From Achromobacter aloeverae (GTDB lineage Bacteria; Pseudomonadota; Gammaproteobacteria; Burkholderiales; Burkholderiaceae_B), in NCBI RefSeq assembly GCF_004121055.1, contig NZ_PYAL01000003.1:496001-560000 (forward strand): 64,000 nt of DNA, written 5' to 3'. Below are positions 1 through 9,131 of this stretch, one piece after another. The notes beneath the pieces were generated by a model. It worked only from the letters and a program-made list of their open reading frames with translations. It made no database searches and was not told the DNA's origin. Every line of letters begins with the position of its first letter. The stretch's first letter is position 1. Made by a program: the position numbers and the translations under genes.

Positions 1-772
1 CATGATGCGCGAAATCCGCGCGTTGTATGACCTGGTCAAGCCGATCGAGACCCTCTTCGTCGTCGACGCCATGCAGGGCCAGGACGCGGTCAATACCGCC
101 AAGGCCTTCGCCGACGCCCTGCCCCTGACGGGCGTGGTGCTGACCAAGCTGGACGGCGACGCGCGCGGCGGCGCGGCCCTGTCGGTGCGCCATGTCACCG
201 GCAAGCCGTTGAAGTTCGTCGGCGTTTCCGAAAAGCTGGACGGCCTGGAAGCCTTCTATCCCGATCGCATGGCGCAGCGCGTGCTGGGCATGGGCGATAT
301 CGTCTCCCTGGTCGAGCAGGCGCAGAAGAATATCGACATCGCCGAGGCGCAGAAGCTGGCGTCCAAGCTGAAGTCGGGTAACAAGTTCGATCTCAACGAC
401 TTCCGTGAACAACTGGGGCAGGTGAAGAAGCTGGGCGATATGGGGTCGCTGCTGGAAAAGCTGCCGGCCCAGTTTCAGCAAGCCGCCGGGCAGTTGCAGA
501 ACGGCCAGGCCGACAAGCAGTTGCGCCGCACGGAGGGCATACTCAACTCCATGACGCCGGCGGAGCGCGCCAAGCCGGAACTGATCAAGGCCTCGCGCAA
601 GCGGCGCATCGCCACGGGCGCCGGGGTGCCTGTGCAGGAAGTCAATCGCCTGCTGTCCCAGTTCGAGCAGATGCAGGGGATGATGAAGCAGATGAAAAAG
701 GGCGGTATGGCCAAGATGATGCGGGCCATGGGCGGCTTGAAGGGCCTGGGAAAGCTGGGCGGGATGCGCTAG
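1..772 (+). CDS. ffh: Signal recognition particle protein Ffh, C-terminal part (5' end outside window)
   Basis: The visible part is about 256 residues of an expected 450-470, so the N domain and the first G-domain motifs lie upstream of the window. It carries the late GTPase-domain motifs, including the TKLDGDARGG stretch near visible residue 48, and then the methionine-rich M domain that binds 4.5S RNA and signal peptides. The C-terminal run of Met, Gly and Lys (QMQGMMKQMKKGG and beyond) is typical of the family. Ffh captures nascent membrane proteins and delivers them to FtsY at the inner membrane. The ATG at base 2 is an internal methionine, not the start. A strong terminator follows directly, so this is the last gene of its transcript. 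Confidence 0.97.
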   Translation, partial: MMREIRALYDLVKPIETLFVVDAMQGQDAVNTAKAFADALPLTGVVLTKLDGDARGGAALSVRHVTGKPLKFVGVSEKLDGLEAFYPDRMAQRVLGMGDIVSLVEQAQKNIDIAEAQKLASKLKSGNKFDLNDFREQLGQVKKLGDMGSLLEKLPAQFQQAAGQLQNGQADKQLRRTEGILNSMTPAERAKPELIKASRKRRIATGAGVPVQEVNRLLSQFEQMQGMMKQMKKGGMAKMMRAMGGLKGLGKLGGMR

Positions 773-795
773 GGGCGCCATGGCCCTGTCGGCAG

Positions 796-825
796 ACGGC
801 GTCCTGCGGGACGCCGTTTTGCTTT
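796..825 (+). terminator. Rho-independent terminator of ffh
   Basis: A perfect 9-bp stem (ACGGCGTCC at 796-804 with GGACGCCGT at 809-817) closes a TGCG tetraloop, followed by TTTTGCTTTT. It lies 24 bases after the ffh stop. Confidence 0.9.
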
Positions 826-844
826 TACGGCGGGCGCCGCGCAA

Positions 845-873
845 AAAAGAAGGCCAGGCTTGGAGGCCTGGCC
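845..873 (-). terminator. Rho-independent terminator for the trmB-pip-thiS transcript
   Basis: Read on the minus strand, a perfect 8-bp stem (GGCCAGGC, bases 866-873 and 852-859) with a 6-base loop is followed by TTCTTTTTTG. It sits about 245 bases past the thiS stop. The stretch 874-1117 between it and thiS holds no convincing gene; the one open frame there has no family resemblance. Confidence 0.85.
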
Positions 874-1117
874 CATTCCACCAGCACGGAAGGGGAAAGA
901 TCCGTGCCGGCTTAGCCCATCGAAAACGCTGCGGAAGTCCGACGGGCGGTAAGAATGATTATCGGTAGTCTCGGCGAAAACCGGCGCAATGATGTGTAAC
1001 GATGTGCGTAGCATTCATGCGCAATAAATTGCTCTACAGTCGAAATGGAAGGCAGGGTTTGTATGCTTTGCATTGCAATCCAATGGCGAAATTACGCCAT
1101 TCCCGGGATATGGCGGG

Positions 1118-1318
1118 CTAACCGCCCCCTACCGCGACGACGATCTCCAATTTGTCATCTACGTTCAAAGATGTAATCCCGTGCTGACTTTTCGGAACAA
1201 TTTCGCCATTTCGCTCCACCGCGATGCGCTTGCCGGCGTAACCCAGCAGTTCAATGAGTTGCGTAACGGTGGCGCCGTCGGGGATGTCGCGTGGGTGACC
1301 GTTGAGTTGGATATTCAT
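1118..1318 (-). CDS. thiS: Sulfur carrier protein ThiS
   Basis: This 66-residue ubiquitin-fold protein begins MNIQLNG and ends in AVGGG, keeping the C-terminal Gly-Gly that ThiF adenylates and that then carries sulfur as a thiocarboxylate. ThiG uses that sulfur to build the thiazole ring of thiamine in the cytoplasm. The start at 1318 was chosen because family similarity begins there; the open frame runs 73 codons further upstream without any. It is the last gene of the minus-strand run trmB-pip-thiS, 74 bases after pip. No thiG is next to it: the 340 bases downstream hold only a terminator, so thiazole synthase must be encoded elsewhere. Confidence 0.92.
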   Translation of the reverse strand: MNIQLNGHPRDIPDGATVTQLIELLGYAGKRIAVERNGEIVPKSQHGITSLNVDDKLEIVVAVGGG

Positions 1319-1392
1319 GGTGCGGCGGAAGGTATTGGGTTGGTACGGGCGCAGGGGCGGCTGGCGCCCCGCGCGGCCGGCCGCTGCGTGGT

Positions 1393-2331
<939 letters not shown>

Positions 2332-3111
2332 TCAGGCGACTCGCTTGAAAATCAGGTCCCAGACGCCGTGCCCCAGGCGCAGGCCGCGCGTCTCGAATTT
2401 GGTTTGCGGACGGTAGTCCGGGCGGGGCGCATAGTCCTTCGCCGTATTGGCGAGCAAAGGCTCCGCGCTAAGCACTTCCAGCATTTGCTGGGCGTAGTTT
2501 TCCCAGTCCGTGGCGCAATGCAGGTAGCCGCCGGGCGCCAGGCGGCTGGCCAGCAGCTTGATGAACGGCGGCTGGACCAGGCGGCGCTTGTGGTGGCGCT
2601 TCTTGGGCCAGGGGTCGGGGAAATAGATATGGACGCCGGCCAGGGAGTCGGGAGCGATCATGTCGCGCACCACTTCGACGGCGTCGTGCTGGATGATGCG
2701 GATATTGGGCACCGCGGAGGCCTCGATGCGCTTGAGCAGGGACCCCACGCCAGCGTTGAAGACCTCCACCCCCAGGAAATTGTCGCCGGGGCGGGACAAC
2801 GCGATTTTCTCCGTTGTTTCGCCCATGCCGAAGCCGATTTCCAGGATCGTGGGCGCGGCGCGGCCGGCGAAGGCGGCGGTAACGTCCAGCAGGCGCGGGG
2901 TATAGGCGATGGACCACTGTTCCAGCAGGCGCTCCAGGGCGTCGCGCTGGCCTTGGGTGATGTGGCCGCGGCGATGCACGAAGGAACGGATGTGGGACGG
3001 ATGGGCCGGATCGGCCGTCGCTTCGCCATGCGCCTCGGGCGCCTGGCTGGAAGTCGTGTCGTCGGCGGGCGGCTGGTCCGCGGCGCCTGCAGAGGGAGGT
3101 TGCGTATTCAT
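2332..3111 (-). CDS. trmB: tRNA (guanine-N7)-methyltransferase TrmB
   Basis: At 259 residues this is a class I SAM-dependent methyltransferase that forms m7G46 in tRNA. The SAM-binding motif EIGFGMGE lies near residue 92, and the family signature [15 protein letters not shown] near residue 168 contains the catalytic Asp. The N-terminal 40 residues are a low-complexity Ala/Pro/Asp tail with no clear role, so an internal start is possible. It is the first gene of the group with pip and thiS; 96 bases separate it from the RidA-like gene upstream. Confidence 0.95.
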   Translation of the reverse strand: MNTQPPSAGAADQPPADDTTSSQAPEAHGEATADPAHPSHIRSFVHRRGHITQGQRDALERLLEQWSIAYTPRLLDVTAAFAGRAAPTILEIGFGMGETTEKIALSRPGDNFLGVEVFNAGVGSLLKRIEASAVPNIRIIQHDAVEVVRDMIAPDSLAGVHIYFPDPWPKKRHHKRRLVQPPFIKLLASRLAPGGYLHCATDWENYAQQMLEVLSAEPLLANTAKDYAPRPDYRPQTKFETRGLRLGHGVWDLIFKRVA

Positions 3112-3207
3112 AGGCCGCCATTGTAGTAGGGCGCGGCCGGGACGCGGGACCGTGGAAGACGAGGTTACAGGCGGAGAGGGACGGCATCCCCCTCCGTCCC
3201 GGCCGGC

Positions 3208-3612
3208 TCATCCTTCGGCATGACGGGCAGGCGGCGGGGTATCGCCCGCGTCCAGGATGGCGTCCACCTCGATGTCGAAGCCCAGCAGGCCCGACTGCAC
3301 CAACGTCCTGGCGGGCAGCGGGTCGCCCACGTATTCCCGGTAGATCGCGTCGAACGCCTTGGCATCCGACGGGTTTTTCAGGAATACATGTACCTTGACG
3401 GCCGACCGCAAGGAAAGGCCGGCGGCCCTTGCCGCCGCCTCCAGGTTGTCCAGCGCCATGCGCGCCTGGACGTCGAAGGGCGCGTCGCCGTGCCGTACGC
3501 CGGCCTCGTCGCGCGGCGTCTGGCCTGCGAGGAATACCAGTCCGCCTGCCCGCGCCCAAGGCCGGTATGTGCCGGCGGGCGGCGGAGGCGTCCTGTCCTG
3601 GGAATGTGCCAT
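3208..3612 (-). CDS. RidA/YjgF-family enamine/imine deaminase-like protein
   Basis: A 134-residue Rid protein. The family is a trimer that hydrolyses reactive enamine/imine intermediates released by PLP enzymes. The segment PARTLVQSGLLGF followed by IEVDAILD keeps the Arg that binds the substrate carboxylate and the Glu near the C-terminus in active RidA. It starts 15 bases after the stop of an aminotransferase, so the two form one transcript. The likely job is to clean up imines made by that aminotransferase or to act next to it in one amino-acid pathway. Which Rid subgroup it belongs to cannot be settled by eye. Confidence 0.85.
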   Translation of the reverse strand: MAHSQDRTPPPPAGTYRPWARAGGLVFLAGQTPRDEAGVRHGDAPFDVQARMALDNLEAAARAAGLSLRSAVKVHVFLKNPSDAKAFDAIYREYVGDPLPARTLVQSGLLGFDIEVDAILDAGDTPPPARHAEG

Positions 3613-3627
3613 GGCGTTTGCCCTCCG

Positions 3628-4854
3628 TCAGTCCATGCGATGGCGTTCGACGATCTGTATCGTCCGCCGGATGGCGTCGACCGCGGCTTCGTGGTTCTGG
3701 GAGAAATTCAGGCGGATGCTGTCCGTCGCGTCCTTGCTGAACTCCGTCCCGGGCGTGACGGTGACGCCTGCCTGCAATCTCAGCGTGCGTACGAATTGCG
3801 CCAGGTCCAGCCGCATCTTGGGCAGGCGCGGGAAGATATAGCTGCCCGCCTCCGGCGTGCGCACTTCGATGCCGCGCGCATCCGTGAGCAGGCTCAGCAA
3901 ATCGTCCCGAATGGCTTGGTGCTTGCGGATCCGGTCCGTCATCCACCCTTCGGGCTCCTCGAACCACGTTCGCAGCACGGCTTGGCAGTAGCCCGGCGCG
4001 CGCAGGGATACGATGGCCTGCAGCTTTTCCATCCGGTCGATAAGGTGCTCGGCGCCGAAGGCCACGCCCAGGCGAAAACCGCTTAACGATTCCGTCTTCG
4101 ACGGCCCCATGATGGTTACTACCTGCCGGGGGTCGATGTGCGTGGCCCGCAGGTGGGTGTATTCGCGGCCGGGATACAGCAGTCTGGAATAGAGCTGGTC
4201 GACGATCACGGTCACGCCGTAGCGGTTCGCCAGGTCGGCGATCGCGTCGATCTCCTGTTTGGCGTAGATGACGCCGGCGGGATTGTTGGGATTCGAGAAG
4301 AGGAAGGTCTTCACGCCCTGCTTGAACGCGGTTTCCAGCTGGCCGAGGTCCAGGCCGGCCTTGTCGCGCGATCCCAGGTAATCCATCGGAATGGGGACGA
4401 CCTGCGCGCCGATGAACTCGACCAGTTTGCGGTTGGCGAAATAATCGGGCGTCACGATCGCCACCTTGTCGCCGGGGACGATGGTGGCGCCGATCGCCAG
4501 GAAAAGCGCGCCCTGGGTGCCGGGCGTGACGATGAGCTGGTCGTCGGCGGATACGGCGGCGCCGGTGAACTCGGCCAGGTGCCCGGCGACGCGTTCGCGT
4601 ATCTCGGCGTGGCCGCGATATTCGGTATAGGCCTGGGCGCCGCCCTGCTCGAAGCCGTGCACGAACGCATCGAGGGAACCCGGCGTGGGCGCGAAGGCCG
4701 ATTCGTTGACATCGCCGTGGGAGAAGTCGACGGGTGTACCGGGGATAACCGCCCCAGCCGTGGAGGCCGCCGGGCCATCGACACGCTGGCGGACTTCCTG
4801 GCCAGGTGCGTTGTCGGTGCCGAGTTTCTTGAACTTTTCTTCGATGGTCGTCAT
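3628..4854 (-). CDS. Class I/II PLP-dependent aminotransferase
   Basis: A 408-residue fold-type I aminotransferase. SNPNNPAG (residues 187-194), VDQLYSR with Asp219 and Tyr222, and GPSKTESLSGFRLG with the PLP-binding Lys253 are all in place. The C-terminal part has the expected SIRLNFS segment with the carboxylate-binding Arg. The substrate is not identifiable. It is cotranscribed with the RidA-like gene and faces a LysR gene across 164 bases, the usual arrangement for a LysR-controlled amino-acid catabolic pair. Confidence 0.9.
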   Translation of the reverse strand: MTTIEEKFKKLGTDNAPGQEVRQRVDGPAASTAGAVIPGTPVDFSHGDVNESAFAPTPGSLDAFVHGFEQGGAQAYTEYRGHAEIRERVAGHLAEFTGAAVSADDQLIVTPGTQGALFLAIGATIVPGDKVAIVTPDYFANRKLVEFIGAQVVPIPMDYLGSRDKAGLDLGQLETAFKQGVKTFLFSNPNNPAGVIYAKQEIDAIADLANRYGVTVIVDQLYSRLLYPGREYTHLRATHIDPRQVVTIMGPSKTESLSGFRLGVAFGAEHLIDRMEKLQAIVSLRAPGYCQAVLRTWFEEPEGWMTDRIRKHQAIRDDLLSLLTDARGIEVRTPEAGSYIFPRLPKMRLDLAQFVRTLRLQAGVTVTPGTEFSKDATDSIRLNFSQNHEAAVDAIRRTIQIVERHRMD

Positions 4855-5018
4855 GGTTCTCTCTCAGTCAATATAAGCACGCGAGCCGGTCCGTCATCGA
4901 ACCGACCCTGTTCCCGCCAGGGCCCGCGACAAAAATACTAGCGCCAAAATGCATAACAAAAACCGCGATAATTGATGGTTTAGAACAAACAATTTACGGG
5001 GATTGGCCAGGAGGCGGC
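4855..5018. promoter_or_regulatory. Divergent promoter region between the aminotransferase and LysR genes
   Basis: The part from about 4930 to 5000 is clearly more AT-rich than its surroundings and must hold both promoters and the LysR site. No single inverted repeat stands out, so no exact operator is given. Confidence 0.45.
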
Positions 5019-5909
5019 ATGGACACGGAGTTTCTCGAAAGCCTGTTGCTGGTCGTCGACCACGGCTCGGTGGCCGAGGCTGCCCGCAGGCTGGGGATTT
5101 CTGCCACCGCGGTCGCGCAACGCATCGGCGTGCTGGAAGAGCAGGTGGGAACGCGGCTGGTGGCTCGCGTCGGTCGCACGGTCAAGCCCACCGTGGCGGG
5201 CACCGCTGTCGTCGAACGTGCCCGTGACATCGTCAGGGACGTGGAGGCCTTGAGGGCGGTGGCCAGCGCCGGGCGAGTCGAGGGCGAGTTCAAGCTGGGC
5301 GCGACGTCCTCGGCGATTACCGGACTGCTGCCGCCAGTCCTGAAGCAGCTGGCGCGCAGGCATCCGGGCCTGGAGCTGCACGTCACGCCAGGCGGGTCCG
5401 CCGCGCTCTACGAGAAATTGCTGGCGGACGAGATCGACGCCGCCCTGCTGGTGGAGCCTCCCTTTCCGCTGGGCAAGGCTTTTTCATGGGCCACGATCCG
5501 CATCGATTCCTACGTTTTCCTGGCCTCCGCCAAGCTGAAGGGTGTGCCGCCCCGGGAACTGGTCCGCGGCCAGCCCTTCATCCGCTATGACCGCAAGGTG
5601 TGGGGAGGGCGGTTGGCCGACATGTGGCTGCGATCGCATCGCTACCGGCCGACCGAGCGGTTCGAGCTGGATGCGCTCGATGCCATCGCGGTGCTGGTCG
5701 ATCAGGGGCTGGGAGTTTCCTTGGTGCCCGATTGGCATGGGCCGTGGCCGGAAGGCGTCCGGTTGGAGAAAATTCCAGTCCCGGTCGACCCGATTTATCG
5801 GAAGACCGGGTTCCTGTGGCCGCGCAACAGCTTGCACTTGCGGCAGATAGAGACCTTGGTCGCCGAGGCGAGGAGGACGTTTCCGGTGTCGGCGGCCGGT
5901 GCGGCGTAG
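5019..5909 (+). CDS. LysR-family transcriptional regulator
   Basis: A 296-residue LysR protein. The winged helix-turn-helix covers residues 1-60 (ESLLLVVDHGSVAEAARRLG is the helix-turn-helix start), and a periplasmic-binding-protein-like effector domain follows. The ATG at 5019 has an AGGAGG ribosome site just upstream. It is divergent from the aminotransferase-RidA pair, its probable target. Downstream genes are convergent, so it is transcribed alone. Confidence 0.93.
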   Translation: MDTEFLESLLLVVDHGSVAEAARRLGISATAVAQRIGVLEEQVGTRLVARVGRTVKPTVAGTAVVERARDIVRDVEALRAVASAGRVEGEFKLGATSSAITGLLPPVLKQLARRHPGLELHVTPGGSAALYEKLLADEIDAALLVEPPFPLGKAFSWATIRIDSYVFLASAKLKGVPPRELVRGQPFIRYDRKVWGGRLADMWLRSHRYRPTERFELDALDAIAVLVDQGLGVSLVPDWHGPWPEGVRLEKIPVPVDPIYRKTGFLWPRNSLHLRQIETLVAEARRTFPVSAAGAA

Positions 5910-5950
5910 GATCATGGCGACGTCCATGCCCGTCCCATGCCGGCGCATGG

Positions 5951-5986
5951 CTTCCGGCGCTTCCGGCGCTTCCGTCGCTTCCGTCG
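5951..5986. repeat. Tandem array, 9-bp unit x4
   Basis: Two copies of CTTCCGGCG are followed by two of CTTCCGTCG, in the gap between the lysR stop and the end of the convergent lipoprotein gene. Confidence 0.9.
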
Positions 5987-6003
5987 TTACGCAGCGAGGG
6001 TGG

Positions 6004-7515
6004 TCATGGCCCGTAGAGGCATTGGCCGTCAAAGTCATCGCCGCGCCAGACGGGTTGCCTGACCTGGTAAGGCGACTTGCAGGAAATCGAGTGCAGCGTC
6101 TGGAAGCCGGCGACCTGCAATGACTGCTTTTCGCCGGGCTGCAGCTCATACATGCCCGCGTATTGCCGGCTGCATTCCGCGGTGAGGTTGCTGGCTGCCT
6201 TTGTTCCGTCATGCGCGCCCACCACACACCAGGACACGCGGATGGGGAAGGCGCATTGATTCACGATGGCCACTTCCGGGCCGGCATACATGTTCCTGGT
6301 GACGATGGCTTGCCCGACACAGCCTTGCACTGGCGCGGACGTTTTCGCGGCGCTTGCCATTGCGGCGGGTTGGGCGGCGGCATAAGCCCCCCGCTGGCTC
6401 GCATTATTCCTGGTCGCGGCGCCAGCCAGCACCTGCTGCGTGGCCTGCATGGACATGGCGTCCGCCGTTGCCTGGCTACTCGACGCGGTGGTGATTTGCC
6501 GTCCCAGGTTCTGCATCGAGGCGGCGGAGCTTCCACGGCCCGCGGTCCCCGCGACCTGCATGGCCGCGCCTATTGCGCCGAGGATGGGGTTGTATCCGTC
6601 GTCGCTGGCGGGAGCGGGAGGAGGGGCGTTAAGCCGGGCCAGTTTTTCCGACAAGAATTGGTCTTGCTTGGCTGCCATGGACTGGACCAGGGCAATCATC
6701 GGGGCAGGGAAACCGTTCTTGGCGAGCAGGGCGGCATAGGCCCTGTACCAATCGCGGTAGTTCCGTGAAAAAGCAATAAATTCGGGATCGCCCTCCCCGT
6801 AGCCGCCCTTGCACAGGCCGCCGTCATGACACCGGCCCTCGGTGGCGGCGTCGGCGCGTTTGGCCAGTTCGGTAGTCAGGGCGACACGGGCCTCGATGGC
6901 CTGCATGGTCCCCTCATCGAGCTTGACGCTGCTGTTTCGCAGGCCCGCGGCGATGGATGCGGAACGGGGCTGCCAGGACGAGCGCTCCAACCAAAGCTTG
7001 GCGGCGCGCTGCTGCATCGCCGCGTCCGAAGTTTCATTCGCCCATCCAAGCACGTGGGATACCCCGTATTCGTGCTCGAACATGACGGCGGGATTACGCT
7101 CGGCGAAAACCAGGAACGAATAGGCCATATCCGTCGCTTCGGCCTTGTATTTTTCCTTGGACACACGGCTGTTGAGCCTTGTGGCTGTCAATGTGTTGAT
7201 CAAGGCGCCGACGCTATTGATGGGGTAGTCATCACGCGCCATGCAGGTGGACGATAACTGCTTGATTTTCCCCAGGGTGCTGCGCAGCGTCCCGGAATCC
7301 TCGTCCCGTGGCGGGTCCTCACTGGGCACCGCCCGCTCGACGGCATGTACGTAGGAATCGATGGCTTTATCGCAGCGCCCATTTTGCAGTTCCTCGTCGC
7401 CTTTGCTGACCCACGGCCCGGCCGAGCTGAAGTCGGCGCAGCCCGCTATCGTGGCGAGGAGCATGACGAAAAACGGAAGCAGTGCTCTGGGAATGGAAGG
7501 GGAGGGCATCTTCAT
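6004..7515 (-). CDS. Predicted lipoprotein of unknown function
   Basis: I do not recognise the family. The 503-residue product starts with a signal peptide ending in a lipobox (LATIAGC, Cys near residue 27), so it should be an acylated envelope protein. The next 250 residues are mainly helical and start with a short repeat-like region (KGDEELQNGRCDKAIDSYV) that resembles a TPR motif. The middle is Ala/Ser/Gln-rich (around residues 300-390). The last 100 residues hold several Cys and aromatic residues (RVSWCVVGAHDG) and may form a small disulfide-bonded domain. It is monocistronic, with its start next to a 580-base region that carries a duplicated tRNA promoter. Confidence 0.75.
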   Translation of the reverse strand: MKMPSPSIPRALLPFFVMLLATIAGCADFSSAGPWVSKGDEELQNGRCDKAIDSYVHAVERAVPSEDPPRDEDSGTLRSTLGKIKQLSSTCMARDDYPINSVGALINTLTATRLNSRVSKEKYKAEATDMAYSFLVFAERNPAVMFEHEYGVSHVLGWANETSDAAMQQRAAKLWLERSSWQPRSASIAAGLRNSSVKLDEGTMQAIEARVALTTELAKRADAATEGRCHDGGLCKGGYGEGDPEFIAFSRNYRDWYRAYAALLAKNGFPAPMIALVQSMAAKQDQFLSEKLARLNAPPPAPASDDGYNPILGAIGAAMQVAGTAGRGSSAASMQNLGRQITTASSSQATADAMSMQATQQVLAGAATRNNASQRGAYAAAQPAAMASAAKTSAPVQGCVGQAIVTRNMYAGPEVAIVNQCAFPIRVSWCVVGAHDGTKAASNLTAECSRQYAGMYELQPGEKQSLQVAGFQTLHSISCKSPYQVRQPVWRGDDFDGQCLYGP

Positions 7516-7759
7516 ACTTGCTACTGGAATGACGCTTGCAAAAGTGACGCGCTTGCGACGTGCGAGGGCGTTGCTTTCAAATTCAATGGGTGGATTTCGG
7601 ATTGAATCAGGCTGACTATCGGGGCTGATTCAATCAGGCACGGACATGTCCGTCATCACCCAGTTGGGTGATGCAGCCGGAGGCTGCCGGCCCGCCCGGC
7701 GGGTGTTCGGCATGCGCGGGGGCGTCCTGGCGGCGCCGCCCGCGCGATGGGGCGGTCCC

Positions 7760-7845
7760 GCGGTCGCGCAGACGGGGCTCGACAAGGTATAACTCCGCTT
7801 CCTGTCGGCGGAGGTAGTGCGCCGATACGGCATCCATGCGGGGTA
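7760..7845 (+). repeat. Damaged copy of the tRNA-Gly promoter and tRNA 5' end
   Basis: About 83 of these bases align to 8971-9057 with roughly seven mismatches and one missing base. The copy includes the leader and the first bases of the tRNA (GCGGG then GTAG with one T lost), after which similarity stops. The -10 box reads TATAAC instead of TATAAT. Confidence 0.9.
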
Positions 7846-7979
7846 GGAAATTACCCGCCCAGTTCTGCGCCCAGTCCTGAAAAATTCATTCTCGTCATGG
7901 TAGGCTGAGCTGTCGAAATTCCCAAAGGGCGGTTTCTTATGGCGATGCGTGGTAGATTTTCCGTGTTTGAGGAAATCGA

Positions 7980-8000
7980 ACAAAGCTAGCCTAGCTTTGT
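7980..8000. promoter_or_regulatory. 21-bp palindrome
   Basis: ACAAAGCTAG and its exact complement CTAGCTTTGT flank one central C. No T-run follows, so an operator is more likely than a terminator. It overlaps the start of the possible remnant gene described for this stretch. Confidence 0.5.
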
Positions 8001-8014
8001 ATCCCCTTGGTGGC

Positions 8015-8046
8015 CTGCTTGGGCGACGGTTTCGCCGCCCAAGCAG
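8015..8046. other. Strong hairpin (11-bp stem)
   Basis: CTGCTTGGGCG pairs perfectly with CGCCCAAGCAG across a 10-base loop. A smaller stem (CCTGCCG/CGGCAGG, 8070-8087) follows just before the end of the minus-strand lipoprotein gene. Neither has a T-run; they may stabilise the 3' end of that gene's mRNA. Confidence 0.5.
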
Positions 8047-8098
8047 TAGTGTGTCTCGCGTGTGGAAGACCTGCCGTGAGCGGCAGGCCTCAGGCGCC

Positions 8099-8815
8099 TC
8101 AATAGGTTATCGGCTGCGGACTGCCATAAGGACGCCGGTTCTTAGCGGAAGCCGGGGCCGGCGCCTGGACGGCCGTTTGCGCGGGTGCCTGCGCTGATGG
8201 TTGCACGCTTTCCGGTGCCGCCGCATGTGCCGCTACCGTTGCGTCAGGCAGCTTACCTTTGGCCCAGAGGACGAAGGCATTGAGCATCGGCCGGAACAAG
8301 GGCACATCCAGGCCGTCCCAGTTGAAGGCCTGCTGCTCCGACTTAAAGACGGTCTTGCCGGTGCTCGCATCGATGGCCTGGATAGTGCCCTCGAAGTTGT
8401 AGCCGCCCTTCCAGCGCGCGTCCGCTTCAACTATCAGGAACGTGCCGATTTGCTTGCTTAGGAGATTCAGCCCGAGCAGGTCCGACACACTGCTGACCTT
8501 GTCCTGCCATTGATGTTCGATGACCATGGTTTCCAGGTCGCTCTTGGTCAGCACTTTTTCGAAGATGCCGGTGTCCTTGATGGAGGTCTGGAAATACGTC
8601 ACGAATTCGGGATTCGGCCGCTCCGCATTGATTTTTAGCAGCATCATTCGTTGATAAGCTGGATCGAAGCGCTCGGCTACCTTGATATCGGCGGCCTTGA
8701 CCGCGACCGTGGTGGTAAACAAACCCGTCGTGCTATCGGGTTTGATGGGCTTCAGGGTGGTACCGCAACCAGCGAGGCCAGTCAGCAACGCGATGGCTAG
8801 CAATCGGCGAATCAT
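8099..8815 (-). CDS. Predicted lipoprotein, unknown function
   Basis: A 238-residue protein with a short signal peptide and lipobox LTGLAGC, so Cys17 is the expected lipidated residue. The folded part (about residues 35-190) has the alternating beta pattern seen in small envelope lipoproteins of the DUF4823/GNA1162-like kind, with segments such as TFLIVEADARWKGG and AIDASTGKTVFKSEQ. The last 40 residues are a flexible Ala/Pro/Gln tail. I cannot assign a role. Its upstream region (8816-8940) is strongly AT-rich against the rest of the window. The gene lies between the two copies of the tRNA promoter, which suggests it arrived together with that duplication. Confidence 0.75.
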   Translation of the reverse strand: MIRRLLAIALLTGLAGCGTTLKPIKPDSTTGLFTTTVAVKAADIKVAERFDPAYQRMMLLKINAERPNPEFVTYFQTSIKDTGIFEKVLTKSDLETMVIEHQWQDKVSSVSDLLGLNLLSKQIGTFLIVEADARWKGGYNFEGTIQAIDASTGKTVFKSEQQAFNWDGLDVPLFRPMLNAFVLWAKGKLPDATVAAHAAAPESVQPSAQAPAQTAVQAPAPASAKNRRPYGSPQPITY

Positions 8816-8970
8816 GGTTATGTGTCGGGAGGATAAAGGGGATGCATATAGTAATGCTTAGTAGTATAAATACCCTGTCTGTTACTTATTACGCCTTTTG
8901 TTTTGTGTTGTGCCTTTTTAGGCGGGCTGCCTAACAGCGCTCTGATTGCGTCTTGGCAGCTGACGGTGGC

Positions 8971-9057
8971 GCGGTCGCGCACAAAGGGCTCGACAAGGTA
9001 TAATCCCGCTTCCTGTCGGCGGAGTCAGTGCGCCGATACGGCATCCATGCGGGTGTA
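8971..9057 (+). repeat. Intact copy of the tRNA-Gly promoter region
   Basis: Partner of 7760-7845. It contains the working -10 box TATAAT (8999-9004) about 45 bases before the tRNA and runs into the tRNA's first nine bases. The two copies are direct repeats about 1.2 kb apart that enclose the AT-rich lipoprotein gene. Confidence 0.9.
8999..9004 (+). promoter_or_regulatory. -10 box of the tRNA-Gly promoter
   Basis: A consensus TATAAT inside the sequence GGTATAATCCCGC. No good -35 hexamer is seen at 17 bases, which is not rare for GC-rich tRNA promoters. Confidence 0.7.
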
Positions 9058-9122
9058 GTTCAATGGTAGAACGGCAGCTTCCCAAGCTTCATACGAGGGT
9101 TCGATTCCCTTCACCCGCTCCA
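9049..9122 (+). tRNA. tRNA-Gly, anticodon CCC
   Basis: A full 74-base cloverleaf with encoded CCA. The acceptor arm pairs GCGGGTG with CACCCGC. The D arm is GTTC/GAAC, the anticodon loop is TTCCCAA with CCC at 9081-9083, and the T arm contains TTCGATT. The anticodon stem GCAGC/GCTTC has one C-U mismatch at its second pair. I believe related beta-proteobacteria share this mismatch, so it is probably not damage. Confidence 0.97.
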
Positions 9123-9131
9123 CAGCATCGA

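Larger units (their letters stand above)
7516..8098. other. Gene-poor stretch with repeat copy, palindromes and a possible gene remnant
   Basis: No intact gene is convincing here. It holds the damaged copy of the tRNA-Gly promoter (7760-7845) and three inverted repeats (7980-8087). On the minus strand a frame begins MFDFLKHGKSTTHRHKK at 7983 and looks gene-like for about 35 codons, up to the edge of the promoter copy. It may be the head of a gene cut by the duplication; this is a guess. Confidence 0.4.

Noticed and set aside
769..1014. A minus-strand frame of 81 codons between ffh and thiS
   Set aside because: It crosses two terminators and has no family resemblance.
5951..5986. The tandem arrays as CRISPR
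   Set aside because: Units are 9-15 bases without spacers, and no cas genes are present.
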